Origin: Spirometra erinaceieuropaei
Taxonomy: Eukaryota; Platyhelminthes; Cestoda; Diphyllobothriidea; Diphyllobothriidae
NCBI GenBank assembly: GCA_902702965.1
Contig: CACRXP010000744.1
Span: forward strand, 38,493-102,492
Length of the DNA: 64,000 bases
Direction: 5' to 3'
Shown here piece by piece: positions 49,091 through 61,798 of this stretch; position 1 is the stretch's first letter; every line of letters starts with the position of its first letter. The notes under the pieces are model-generated. The model was given only the letters and a program-made list of their open reading frames with translations, made no database searches and was not told the DNA's origin. The translations under genes and the position numbers were made by a program.

Positions 49091-52000
49091 CTAAATGTCA
49101 AAGAATCCATATTGTTCGTATATTAGTTCGCCCCAACCATCCATTTTCCCATCCTTTTAGAGTCTAGAATAAACCAGTTCAGTAACTGTAAGTGTATAAT
49201 TGCCCTGCCCGTGTCGTAAATGGTCTTGCCATTCGCCCTCGTACACACCGCCGTTTACTTTATAATGGGCCCCCATACCAATCATCTACCATTGTTCATG
49301 TCGTCCAAGGAAACTGCGCTGTCTGGAATAACAACAAGTGGATTCTGTATACAACGAGCTCCTCATTTTCGATGTTTTCAGTCTTATTCTACTAACAGAC
49401 GCTTGGACTGATAACTGTGGCGCTCAAGAAAAAACCCATTACTCCAGTCGTCATTCAGGAAATAACGAAATAGCCGTCTAATTGGACTGAAAAATAAACC
49501 GGAATAATCACTAGGTAGTCAGTGAAGAGCGGTGAACGAACGCTACTCATTCACTCTTCTTTACTCAGAGTCGTCTATTCAAATGTCTTCCTCCTTTCTG
49601 GTTCCTCTAGTTTGCCCCACTCCCCACTCTGTTTTTCCCAACCCTCGTCTTGGAACTCCACTTCAACAGTTTCATACTGTCCCCGTTTCCCCTAACTTTA
49701 TGCTTTATTTTTCTTCCTTCTCGTTGCCCTCATCTCTTCAACGTTTACTTTTGCTTTGTTGTTTTTTGCTTTATCGGTCATCTGGCTCCTTTCAGACAAC
49801 TAGCTGTTCTTTGTCTTTTTGCGCCTGTCTTCACGTCGCTTTGCGTTTTGACAGCCGCTTCATCCTATTTTTCCAAAACTGTCACGCCGCCAGTGTTACT
49901 CAACCGTACGGTAGACTAAGGGGGGGGGGGAAATAAAAGACAGTGACCCTTAAGTGGGGGTGTCATAGCCCGACCACCACTCAACCGCTTGGCGCATCAG
50001 CTGTTTGTAGAGCTAGCGCCACTCCGAAAAACTACCCTGCGCACGGCGCTTCTAGTGCGTCCCCCACCCGTTGCAGCGGTCAGAGTCTTTTTGACCGGGC
50101 AAGCCAGAAGAGAAAACACGGCCGACGGCGATATGACCTCACAAATTAGGTCAAGTGGTGTATGCAGCGCGAGAATTCTGGCGGGAAGTATTCTGACGGA
50201 AGGACCACTGTGGCAAGGGGGCTGAGACCTCGGAAGGGGGGGGGGGATGAATGAGTGAATGTTGTTACAAGGTAGAACAAGGGGAGGGGGCATAGATAGC
50301 TGTTACGGTTCTTGCCTCATCGCAAGCACGTAACCTTGAAATTAACGGCCGGGAGTCTAGCATCAGGTTTCAGAGAGCCCAACTACTTCTGGCCTGCTTA
50401 AAAAGTGTATACAGTTGTATTCCCTGTTGATTTACAAACAGCCAAGCTGTCTGTATGTCACTAAATGGAATATAATAGAAATATATCAACGACAGTGCCC
50501 GTTTTTCTGTCATATCGACGTCTTGCGGAGGAGACGCAGGATATACAAGCAACTATTGGATTACTGCGGTCAGAGACAGTCCTACTATCGGTGGTCAGCC
50601 GTCTTGTGCACTCAATGTCTCATTGCTGTTCGCGAGAAGACATCGGGCGGGGGGAGGGGAAAGGGCGTCATATACAGCAGTATGCAACGGCACGCTCAGA
50701 TTCTTCGCTGTCATTGGAAATGTCTACGGTCTTTCTGTTAGACTGATAAGATAATGATTTGATTGTACATTCAAGGATCTCATACTGTGCTGCTGCGTAC
50801 TGTACCCTCTGAACACCACTAACTTGAAAACGCTAAATGGTGGTGCGAAACATGTCCTTCAGAACCTCCCGCGGACTCGCTTGTTGGCGCCTCACATCGG
50901 TCGTGAGCGGTCCCTTCTGGCGATCTTTTGTAAGGATGCCCTCCTGTCGCTCACTCTGTCAGTACTCGACGCCTTCCATCCTGGCTCATGCCCAGATTAG
51001 TGCCGTCTGAGATGGCGAAAGTGGCATCTTCACCATTTGATACATGTGCCAAGGTCAGAACTGGAGAGCGTACTGCTGCCGTCGACCCATGTGTATCGGG
51101 TATGTAGCTGCCAGCAGAAAATCAGTGTTCATAGACCTTGTCCTGGATGAAAGAGCGTGAGTGATAATGGACGCTGCAGCGCACTAAGATCACTTCAGAC
51201 GTCCAAACTGAGTAAAGTGTCATTCCATGCGCGTACAGATCGTTTCACGCAACAAACATGCTCTTTTTCTTCATGAGGAATTAGCCCGCCGGTCGCATGA
51301 TTAATGAAAACTCAAATGCAGCAAATAGGTCGTTTAAATAACACACCTAAAGCCGACCCCCGACAGCATCTTCTTAATTCTATGCGACTCCAGCTCGTCA
51401 CCCCTACCAACCACGTCTCGGTGGGCCGATACCCACCTTCGAATGTCCACCCTTCGACCTAGAATCCACCAATCAACATTACAGTCACAGTCATCTGTGA
51501 CGGGAGATGAAAGCTCTTCCTGTAACTGGTGCCTCAACAAACATACCCACATGTCAGCAGTCAGTCATTGCTGAGAGCTATGTCATACTGTACTTTTACC
51601 CGCTTGTTTTCGTGGTATTCAAGAGGCACTTAAAACGGCCCCACGCGGTGGTCCCAACCGTCCTCGTACCCCCCCCCCCAGGGAGTGCGCTGCAGTCTAT
51701 TCGATGTGTCGCCTCCGAGAAGCGAGGCATTCTATTTGCTGCGCAGATCTCGGTTTCCGCGAGAGGCCCTGTTGATGCTGTCCGTGGGTTCGCTTATCTG
51801 TGATGTGGCTGTATGGGCAAGACCGATGATGTGTGGGAAAAAAAGATGTACCATGTTATTTCAGACGGTGGAGGCGGTAATGGCAAGTACAACGGGCTTG
51901 AACAAAATTCTGCCCCACACAGACAGCTAGAAGTGATTGTAATCGTTGACCCTCCCCTTCCTCATCTTTTTAGTAGTGGTAATAGAAGTGATAATTTTAT

Positions 52001-52654
52001 TTCGACTCGAATTTATTCGAAAGATCAAGAGATTTGAGAGATAAGGTGTGTTCACCGGAGCAGGTTAGTTGCAGTGCTGTCATTTCAGAGAGCTTGGTCG
52101 GTTCACTGTTATCAAAGCGTAGAATGAACTGAACAGACCGGACATTTGAAGTGGCCTGCTGCGCTGATCGGCCTCGTGCTGATCGATTCGTTTCTTCTCT
52201 CGCTGCCTCGGTCCTTTTAGCTGGGCGCTTTATGAGTAGCCACCTCGTCGGGAGGAGGCTATTAAACCTCTGGTCGGTCTGACGGTTCTTTTACTTCCTC
52301 ACCGATTGAGCTCGTCGTCGGGTTGTCTCCGGACGGTCTTCATAAGTTCAGCGTAGCCATCTGGTCCTGAGCTTTGTGTACTTAATGACGTAGGATTTTC
52401 TAAGCTGCGGGAATAGGAAATCGACACGAGCACGAGCACGAGCTCGGATCCGGATGCTCTAGTGGGCAAAACAACGATCTGTCCACTATACCATGGGTCC
52501 TCACCTCTGGCCGAATGCCAACAAAGGAAGTCAACCAGGGCAGTAGGGGGAATGGTTGTACTTGTCAGGATCAATGTGTTTTCGCTTGTTGCAATCACCC
52601 TCCTTTTGAGGGCTGCAGTACACATAACAAGACACTCTAGCGAACGCTGGTGAA
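49091..52654. other. No gene supported
   Basis: 49530-49920 is a T/C-rich block with long open frames of low complexity. The rest shows G runs and unplaced repeat-like sequence. Confidence 0.45.
49919..49931 (+). repeat. Guanine run
   Basis: An uninterrupted G tract. Similar runs stand near 2080, 8450 and 50240, with a C run near 51670. Confidence 0.8.
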
Positions 52655-52738
52655 CTCATTGATAAGTTGTCTCGAGTGGCGGCCTAGCCGGAGAAACGCG
52701 TGTTTTGTGCTTTTATCTGGTGCCTCTGTTAGGAGTGT
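52655..52738 (+). repeat. Dispersed repeat W, 3' part, diverged
   Basis: GGAGAAACGCGTGTTTTGTG and TTTTATCTGGTGCCTCTGTT correspond to the end of the copy at 40440. Confidence 0.45.
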
Positions 52739-53348
52739 ATTAAACCGACCGCACTGTTTGTCTACATATTACTGATTGCGGCTTTATCTTATTCGTGACT
52801 AACTTGAGTTTCTTGCTTGGACAACGGGTAAACCGGCCGATGAAATAAGCGCGAATTTGCGAAAAAACCTTCAGAACACGGAAGCTGTCTACAGTCGTCG
52901 ATGAAAAAACGCAATTAAAAATCGACAATCTTTATTTTATTGAAGGCAAGAGAGTCGTGCCGAAAGTAGAAATTTGTTGACTGAAAATGACAATTTCTGA
53001 GGTTTTAACCCTACACTATCTTCGCTTGACCTTATACATTTGACATTGTGATGCTAAAATTTGGAGGGATATAATTTAAAAGTTATTCTTTTTTAAAGGA
53101 CGAGTTATTCTGTCCTCAATATGCTACAGCTAGGGAGGGCTCTAGCCTGGCTTCCAAAAGGCCACGGAGCACTCGTACAAAACTCCTATTAAATATGTGG
53201 ACTTCGCTTCCTTGGGACCCTGTAGGTCCATACTCGCGGACGATAGGGAATGAGCCCTTGACTTAACTTGCAGAGTGTCTTGAACAATAGTTAGGTTAGG
53301 TCGGCTTTAAACCTCGGATATTCAGGACGCCGGTTGACCTATGACTGG

Positions 53349-53373
53349 CTGATGACAGCACGTAAGCTCGAAA
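53349..53373 (+). ncRNA. Hammerhead-like core motif (weak)
   Basis: CTGATGA and GAAA are separated by 14 bases that can form AGC/GCT, but the closing pair is C-C. Hammerhead ribozymes are known in Penelope-like elements and in some flatworm SINEs. The remaining helices were not established. Confidence 0.2.
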
Positions 53374-53575
53374 CAGCCGCCCAGGTCTCATTTATTCTTG
53401 CCAGCAAGTCTTTTAATCATTCTATTTGTCGAAACAAATGATACTTATGACTTCCAACTTAACCCCTTTTGCGGCATTTCGTCCTTTTGAGTGAAGATTT
53501 TTAGAAATGTGAGTCGACTTATTTGCTTTTGAATAATCTACCATTGTGTATACCCGATCGCAACCGACAGGGCGA

Positions 53576-53655
53576 TGGGCCTGTGGCTACGTGGTTAGAG
53601 GCGTCGGACTTCTAACTAACCGGTTGTGTGGTCGAGCCCCAGGTGTTCCACGCTT
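53576..53655 (+). other. tRNA-Arg-like sequence (probable SINE head)
   Basis: The A box is TGGCTACGTGGTTAGAGGCG, the anticodon loop CTTCTAA would read TCT (Arg), and the B box is GGTCGAGCCCC. The acceptor strands pair only in part. A non-tRNA tail follows (GGGTTGGGCATGACAGGCTG), as expected of a tRNA-derived SINE. Confidence 0.5.
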
Positions 53656-55088
53656 CGGGTTGGGCATGACAGGCTGACGGTGGCTTATAAGCCAGAAATG
53701 GCCACTCCAGTCTCCCTCGCTTTTGTCAGTAATAACATTCAGCCTGTATCATGCGCCGCTGTGGGTGTGTTGGTTGGGCTCGAGAGAGAGCCCGTAAGAC
53801 ACACCGGGCGAATGATCGAGGAACGCCCCTCTACCAATCTACTTTGTCCCGTCTGTTGTCAGAAGTTGTGTTGCGCATTAAATTAAAACAAGTTTTTCTG
53901 ACGTGCCAGTTTGATCGGTTTTATCTTATCCGATCTGTACACTCAGTTTCGTTGCTGTGATGGCTAATCGAAGCTTTATTAGAGTGGCAGCGGTGGTGGT
54001 AATATACCGGAGTAGTCAGCCTCCAAATCAGAGGGTATTGGTCGAGTTTCTGGGGTTGCCAGTAAGCTGATGGTTTCTTAACCTCCTCGCCGGGTGAGTT
54101 GATAGTTCGGATGTTCCTATGAGCGTCTGCCGTGTTGTGCTCATTAATTTGACCATGGAAATCGTATCTCCGCTTGGACAACTGGATAAGACGCGGTAGT
54201 TCAAAGGGAGGACGATGTACTGGGTTTACTGACCTGCAATCTGAAAACCACACCTCAGACGGCGGGCACTTTATTTTCGCAGTTTATTAGAGATGCCGTC
54301 CAGTTTTTTTATGCGGTGCAGATCGTCACGGGAGACATCAAACCCAGTTGATCGAAACGTCAATAATTAGCCACCTTTGTTCCAGAGGTTTATATATAGG
54401 CTTTTCAAAATACCATCCCGAGGCACTTGTCTGGTTAGCCCCAAGACTTACGACCGATTTCTCGTCATCACTCAGCTATGTAGCAACCCCAAACAAGGCG
54501 GGTCCTAAACTCGTGTTTGCTGTTCTAATGCTGTGCCATTTACCCACAGACCTTCTTTCTATCAGCCGCATTTGAGCGTATGTAACACAGCCTCTACCTG
54601 GCTGATATAATTTCCTTCATTCGCACCGTTAGTTTGTGCATTAATATCAGGTTTTTAGAACAGTACCTTAACTGTCCCATCTAGATTATGTTAACCTAAG
54701 GGGTGAAATGACGATTATTAGAAAGCACGTTCATCTATACGGCCAGACGTAAGATATATTGGCCCAGTATTGGAGAAACAAAATCCTATGCCCATAGTTT
54801 GTATTTTAAATGCGAACACTGAACAAAACTTTAGCATAAACAGAAAGTTTCCCCCGCTTATGCAATTTATGAATGACTGTCAGTAGAGTTCTGTTAAACT
54901 TATTGCACAATGTGAGGGATGGTTCAAAGACGAGAAGTGTAGGATTGTTGAATAATGCCTGTCGACCTGAATAAGGGCAGTAAGATCGCGATTTTGTTTT
55001 GCACTTGAAGCTCTTTGTTAGGCATGCATGCTTGCTAAGTATCCTTTCTTAGTAATTTAAGTGTGTTTTTCCTCGTTCCTTGAACTAG
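53656..55088. other. No gene supported
   Basis: Some words, such as GCTTGGACAAC near 54174, recur near 52815, suggesting further repeat copies that could not be delimited. Confidence 0.35.
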
Positions 55089-55273
55089 ACTCGAACAAAA
55101 CTCGTGAATTTCTGTTGTGTTTAATCCTGTTTTATTCATGTGAGGCAAAGGCAAAAGAAGAGACTTTTTGTGCACTTTTCATTGGAGAAAGTGCAACGCG
55201 GACACTAGTTTACAGATCACTTTACGATAGGGCTGCAACCATTATAGTCGGCATCGGATGCCACATTATGCAG
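55089..55273 (+). CDS. Candidate exon of unknown gene
   Basis: The acceptor CCTCGTTCCTTGAACTAG and donor CAG|GTAAAAG bound 185 nt open in one frame. It reads SNKTREFLLCLILFYS then ALFIGESATRTLVYRSLYDR and IIVGIGCHIMQ. No family was recognised and no neighbouring exon fits, so chance is quite possible. Confidence 0.23.
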
Positions 55274-55791
55274 GTAAAAGACAGTGCTTCGATCGGGTCG
55301 TTTTGGTTTTAACTTATTTATTAGGTTTCTTCATGCGTTAGATTGTTTTAGTGGTCAAAATCACAGTGCAATTCTAAAGGAAGAGTTTTCCGGCTATTGT
55401 GGACAAATAATGCTCATTATAGGAAATCAAGTAACGATTGTAATTGAATAGAGGGGAAATTATTTTAGAGAAATGGCGAGTTCATGATCTCGCTGGACAT
55501 AGTAAAACCGCCGTTAATACTGCAAAATGGGTAAGTGAGGAAACCGAATAAATTTTCGAGCATTCTAAATGGCAGAAAATCAAGAAGAAGTCGTAAAAAT
55601 TATCTGAGTGTATATTGGTATGAAAAGGTTTAAAAATTTACCATGCTGCGCCTAATTAATCATATCGAAAACCAATAAGTGCCCAGTCATGCTGTACTCA
55701 TAGCCTTGATTAGCTTACGGCAGCAACAAAAATTCGGCTGCAAATTTCCTTGAATGATAACAATCTGCCACTAGAAATAGAGGCCCTGCAA

Positions 55792-56000
55792 CACAATCGG
55801 TAACCAATATCGTGAAATGTCAACCGCAATTGTTAAATGCGTTTTCGATTAAGAAGGTCTACGTAAATGGCGTTGTAACACTGATTATCGTTTAGCATAC
55901 TCCCTGGATATTTCAGTCACGCCAGGATATCGTCTTTAAAATTTACTTCTTTCCGGCCGCCTGCGAAAACCGCACTCGGCAATAAAATGACTACTGAAGT
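55792..56000 (+). mobile_element. Foldback element copy H, truncated: outer part of one arm only
   Basis: Only the first 200 bp of an arm is present: ATATCGTGAAATGTCAACCGC, then a TGGCGTTGTAACACTGATTAT segment, then CCGCACTCGGCAATAAAATGA. Homology stops abruptly near 56000 with no loop or second arm. The start matches subfamily 2 weakly. A deletion product or broken copy. Confidence 0.75.
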
Positions 56001-57044
56001 TGGATCGGCAAATATGATCAATCACATCTCTTATTTGGCAGACTCTGCTTTACCGATGGTTCATGATATCACAGGGGGGAGTTAATGATATCGATCATGT
56101 GACGCGCATATGAGTCATCATGCGGTGTAGCTTGCTCCATTGAACTGGGGCTCAGGTTGCAACGGAATGTTCTTTATGTGCTCACCGTATCAATCTTGGC
56201 GGCATGATTTCCGAGAGAAAGGGTGGTAATATATCTGTTTTTAGTTAACACTACTGAATACATCTCATATTTAGTATTCCCTATCTCTTCCAGTCATTAA
56301 GATTTGGTGGATTCGAGAGGAAGGAAAAGGAAGATGTTATGCTGAAAGTCTCCCCTTCATTATAAGCCACCTGAAGTGAAGCTCATTCTTGATCCTTCTA
56401 GACGATGTACTGGCTGCTCAAATGACCAACTGTAAAGTATACGAATACTGCGAACTTAAAAACCACTTTTCTAACGTGATTAAAGATTAGTGGACTGCTT
56501 AGTGGCATATTGCATAAAATTCTCCAGGACGTACTGCAATTAATTAGTCGGTCATTGGCATGCACATCAAACGTTTCCACCTTGTGATATAACCTTCTTA
56601 CTCTTTAAGCACAAATGCCTGCGGAAAATGCATAAAAATTTCAAGTAAACACAAAAATAAGAAACGTCAGTTGTTCCTCCTTGAACTACACCCCGGTCTT
56701 GAGGTCTCACGGGTGTCTGCGCCCTGCGAAAGTGGAAAATGTCAGAAGTGCAACCGGTGGGAGCGTGCACTTTTGCATATTCATTGCTCCTTTAACGCAT
56801 TCTGCCGCCCATATTTGTACTTTTAAATATGAGATTTATGCTCACCGCCCACCCATTCGGATAGCGTCATCGTGCATTCTGAGCCAGACTGTTTGCCTTT
56901 CTGCCCGACAGATGTTGTCAGTAAAACAGATTTTAAGCACACATTTAGATGGCAATATATGTTAACACATCTAGCCAAATCTCTTAATTTTTCTACCTCG
57001 CAGATGTAAGGTTGCGTCGAGTTATTTTGAATCGATATGATAGA

Positions 57045-58024
57045 CAGTGCATGACCGATCTCGTGAAATGTTGGCAGAAATTCTGAAATGCGTTTTCGAC
57101 TAGGAAGGATTAATAAGATGGCGTTGTAATATTAATCAACGTGTAGCCTAATCCTGCAGTATTTCAGACTTGAAAGGATGTCGGCTTTTGAATTTACTTC
57201 CTTCTGATCTCCCGCAAAAAGCGTACCCGGCAAAACGATGACCGCTTAAGTAGTATGCATTTTTCACATTGGTCTAATAAATTCCGATGTATTTTATGTA
57301 AAACATACACAAAATATATTTACTTTTATGTTCTTAGTGGAAATCACATTTTCATCACATTTCATACCAGAAAAATGTGAAAATATAGGTTTTGAAAACG
57401 TTTCCTAATTCCCAAATAATTTTGAGCCTGATCAGCCGTTGCATTAGCGTTTAACGATTTAAGTCTACAAGTTGCATTCGTTTCGCATAAGGAAAATCAC
57501 ATATTCCTCTATGTCTTTAAGAAGATACTGTATAGAGTTCATAAGATTTCGCAATGGACAAGGACTGTGTTGCACGTTTCACGAGGAACATTGGTAAACG
57601 GACACGTGCGATGTTATATGTATGGACAGTGCACGGTCTTAAAAATCCCATAACTAGAAACTTTTAAAACCAAAAAAACATTCTTTCTTCGAAAATAGAA
57701 TGTGGAGACAAGGTGATTTGCCACCAAATGAGTAAAAGAAGGCATATTTGTGTGCATGTCTTCTGCAAAATATATTTGAATTTATAAGGTCATCGAAAAT
57801 CATTGTGAAAATGCATGCTTCTTAAGCGGTCATCGTTTTACCGGGTACGGTTTCTGCGGGAGGTCAAAAAAGCGCATTCAAAGGCTGACATCCTGGCGAG
57901 TCCGAAATACTATGGCGTTAGGTTAGATGATAGTTAATATTGCAACGCCACCCTATTAACCCTTCATAGTCGAAAACGTATTTCAGAATCTCAGCCAACA
58001 TTTCATGAGAACGGTCACGCACTG
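57045..58024 (+). mobile_element. Foldback element copy I, subfamily 2
   Basis: A 980-bp copy. Left terminus CAGTGCATGACCGATCTCGTG; right terminus CATGAGAACGGTCACGCACTG. The flanking dinucleotide is GA on both sides instead of TA. Both arms share CGACTA(G/T)GAAGG and a GGCGTTG.AATATTAA block. The loop is in the plus orientation. Confidence 0.93.
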
Positions 58025-61000
58025 GATACATTCTTTTGAAGCTGGGAGGTGTCGAAAGACTTTATTATCTTACTGTTCAAGGTGTGATATTTTCAAAATC
58101 GAATTTTTTAAATGCTTTCTTGATTTATTATATGAAGCACATTAGAATAATTACTAGTCCTAATCTGGTTTTTGTGCAAATGACTGATGATTTCGGGAGG
58201 TAAATTATAATATGTTGTTAGGTATATAAAAGAACACCTGTTAAGGAATTGATGGCAGACCATTAACTACGATTTTGACCTCTGCCGTTGTAACTCCAAA
58301 TGGACAATTTCTTTCACATAAAACTGCACAGATCATTTGACAATTTAAAAATCTAATGAATTTTCGATAAGCATTTAATTAACTACCTGTTATGGACTTT
58401 TAAAATTCGTTCCTTGAGAGATATTTTCGGAAAAAATAGACACCAATATGCTACGTTAACATCATCAATCCACTGACAAAACCACCCGTTTATCGCGTGA
58501 TTCTGCTTTCCTAGTAACAGTGGGCTGTAAGCGATTTACCATGGGATGGGAGATCACGCTCAGTACATGTGCGGAAAATTAGTTAGGTAAGCAGCAGGAC
58601 AGCCAGAAAGAGCCAAGGACGTCTCGCATACCCAGTGTCTCACAGACTGCTTCAGTGCAAGCAAAGTCCGCTGCACATGTACGCCTATACAATTCAGTTA
58701 AAAAGGCTATTCACTTTTACGAAGTAACAACAGATGTCACACTAAGCCATTCGGATACAGCATGTAGTTAAAAATACACCAGCCTTACTCACTGTATGAT
58801 CATGAAAGATGACGTCTATTTGAATCTCAGTGACTCTGAGAATAATCCGAACGCACCGAGAATTCAAGGTCTATACACGCATACGAACTGCGCCGCTTCA
58901 GAGTAATGGAGTAACGTGATGTAGTGTCTAAAAGTGTAGTGAGGTATAGCTTAATGATGACGGCAATAGGGGTGGAGCTGCGTAAACCGGCAATACTGAC
59001 AACTTTTATGTGCGTTGCAATGGGAAACAGGCTTGGGACAGTGTTGCAGAAAGATGTGGAAACCGTTCCTACGACCAGAGCCTCAATAAGGCCGCTGATA
59101 TGCATGCATTTCGAAAGCGTGAATACTTTCGTAAAGATCAGATTTCGATTCCCCTGATTGACAGCACCGGAGTGTAAATCAATAAGCTTAAAAATAACAT
59201 TTGTGAAGAAATTCAAGAACCAAGTATTCTAAGAGGTGTTAAGGAAATTGTTGTAGGAGTTGCCGGTATGTAAAAGATTTCAAAAGACGAAAAATTATTC
59301 AATTACAAACTGGCATGACGGCCTATGAACCAGTATGTACATACGAGCACCGCAAGACTGTTGTTATGCCAGTCGTTCGTGAGGGACTCGCATTTAACTT
59401 TCAGAAAGACCCTCAAATAACTGATATTTGGACTTATAGAGCTCCGCCACCCGCTGTATTTGGAAAACGAGGTGATCGGAAACGCTAATACTAGCCTGGT
59501 TCGACAGATCATTTATCCCTCTGTCTTAGGATCTTTCGAATATTACTGACCGCATCGATATCGCTTGTTATCCGGATTGGTTGCATTTGCTAGTTAAACG
59601 AACCAAGATCTGTCGATCCTGACTCGGAGTGGCTGTCTTTAGGACAGAGGAACTCTTTTCAACGCGGAGACACATGTATCCCAGTTGAAAAATCAGCGCT
59701 TTTCATAGGATTCAGTCAGATGTTAGCAATAACCAAAACCCAGCGCCAAATTTTGATGTCTTGCTATTGAAATTGTTTTTTTTTGTAACAAACTATAGGA
59801 TGGGCATTTGATGAGCTCGAGTACGCAGCGAGTGCGTAAAATCCCGATCCACTTATCAAACTCGTAAAACAAGCTCTAGAGTAAAATGTAACTACTTGGG
59901 TGTGGTTGCTGTGCCGGAGTGCTCGGAATATAACTGCACGTCAAGTTCCACATTGTTCCATGGGGGTATTCGCTTGAAAAACTTTTCATGCACCCGCGTT
60001 TGGCTCCGCAGCAAACAACTACCACTGCTCCGGCATATATTTGTGTATTCATTTACGATCCGCCAGTCAGGTGGCTTATTTGTCCTGTGGATAAATAGCA
60101 TGGATTTATTTCTGGTAGTCATTTTGTATCAAAGTACACTTTTTTGAAAAACGGGCTTTTTTAGTACGAAATGCGTTCCTACGAAGAGTCTCAACGACTC
60201 GCAGATTCAATTAAACAATCTGTACTTTAGTATCTCTGACATATTGAGATCGCCTAGTAGACGTGTCCCTTAAAAAGCATCCTTTAGCCCATGCCATCCT
60301 GATGCTTATAACATGTCTAAAACAATTCGTATGAGTCATAAACCTTCTCGAGAAACCTACGGCTGTTATATATCGAAAGGATTCGATAGGATGCCTCGGG
60401 AGCTTTCGGGGTCGTCAATTACCTTAAATTAATTTATTCCCCTTCTGCAATCGTCATTTATCAAGGAAGCATGGTTTCAGGTACAACCACCGTGATCGAC
60501 GACCTTTTGATGTTTTTTCAAATTGAAAAACCGAAGCGTGCACATAAAAAATGCAAACAATTCACCAAAGGAATGGCTATCGTGTTTCATTTTGTTCTGG
60601 CTCATATTATAAGGCTGCTGTCTACTATTATGTCAGTAAATACTGCCACACTAATTCACCTGAGATTCTGCAAAAAACCCTTCTGTATCGTAGTTCAGTT
60701 TTCAACTAGTAATACACCAAGTGTTTCCTCCAGAGTTTCATCTTCTTTTCTGCACGTTAATTGTAATCCCTGAGTCTGAACAATTCTTGCAACAACCTTA
60801 GGAAGACTGCTAATTTCACCTGATATTTGGAACAGTTTTCTTTGATTTTGTTGCCGTTAAATTATCAAAATAAGCAAGAGGCCTCTTGCGTTGTAGGTCC
60901 TCCACCCTAAATTTAGATGAAACTATTAATAAACGCAAAGATACTGATCACGTACGATGGCATTCGATGAAATGTCATAAATTTTCGGGCTTTGAAAACC

Positions 61001-61435
61001 CAGGCGGACAAGTCTTGTTTTCCGCAAAGCATAATTATGATAGTTTTTTGCAAGATCCAACCACACCGCATTAATGAGTGATCGATTTGGGGTTGATAAC
61101 GGGCAGTGACCGCTTAAACTCATTATTATTTTTCGGATCTGTGACAGAATCAGTGTACTCCACGTAGCAGTTTCGTATAACCACGGCTCAAGTTTGGAAA
61201 ATATCCCTTACAACGCGTTTTAGACTGGCAGAGCGGTCTAACTTGTTATCTCGTAATACTTATATCGAACAAGTTGCTGGTAAATAAAATTGCATTATGG
61301 AAGCTTATTAGGATGGGCTGTGACTGCTTTCTCAGCAAAAACTCAGTGAGACTGACTTATGTAACCCTCCAAACAGCAGACGAGAATAGTTACGTCCCGC
61401 TCATGTAATAAAGGTGGACCTGAAATAAAACTAAA
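58025..61435. other. No gene supported
   Basis: 58827-59216 is open on both strands at once, without splice or domain support. Nothing else was recognised. Confidence 0.4.
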
Positions 61436-61605
61436 TCACCGCCCTAATCCAGACCCTAAACCTTAACCCTGGAGTTAATACTTACCCCTAACTTCAACCT
61501 TAACTCCATCTTGGCGCACGTTAATGTTAGCTTCAAATCTAGCCTTAAACCTACTCTTTAGCTTAACCCTAACGCTAACCTTAAACTTGACCCTTATTTC
61601 ACTGG
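61436..61605 (-). repeat. Degenerate telomere-like tract (CCCTAA orientation)
   Basis: A series of CCTAATCCAGACCCTAAACC, CTTAACCCT, CTTACCCCTAACTTC and TTAACCCTAACGCTAACC units. On the left AGGTGGACCTGAAATAAA and on the right TTATTTCACTGGAGG...GGCCACCT form an imperfect inverted flank. Confidence 0.72.
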
Positions 61606-61798
61606 AGGTTGGCTTGTGGCCACCTGCAATGAAGACGGTTTTTGTTCACATGTAGTACTTAGGAAGCCACATTAATCAGTTTGACCAAAAATTCCCTTCT
61701 CTCCATGGGACATTTCCATGCTGGCTTAGGCCTTCAGTGTACTGCAAATAAAAACTTCAAGTTATGTAACCACATTTTCAAGGCAGGCCTAGTATGGA

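Noticed and set aside
49532..49936. 134-codon frame on the + strand
   Set aside because: It is a T/C-rich block open in more than one frame, with low-complexity Ser, Leu, Phe and Cys output and no splice or domain support.
58827..59216. 129-codon minus frame with an overlapping plus frame
   Set aside because: Both strands are open at once, no motif was recognised, and there are no neighbouring exons.
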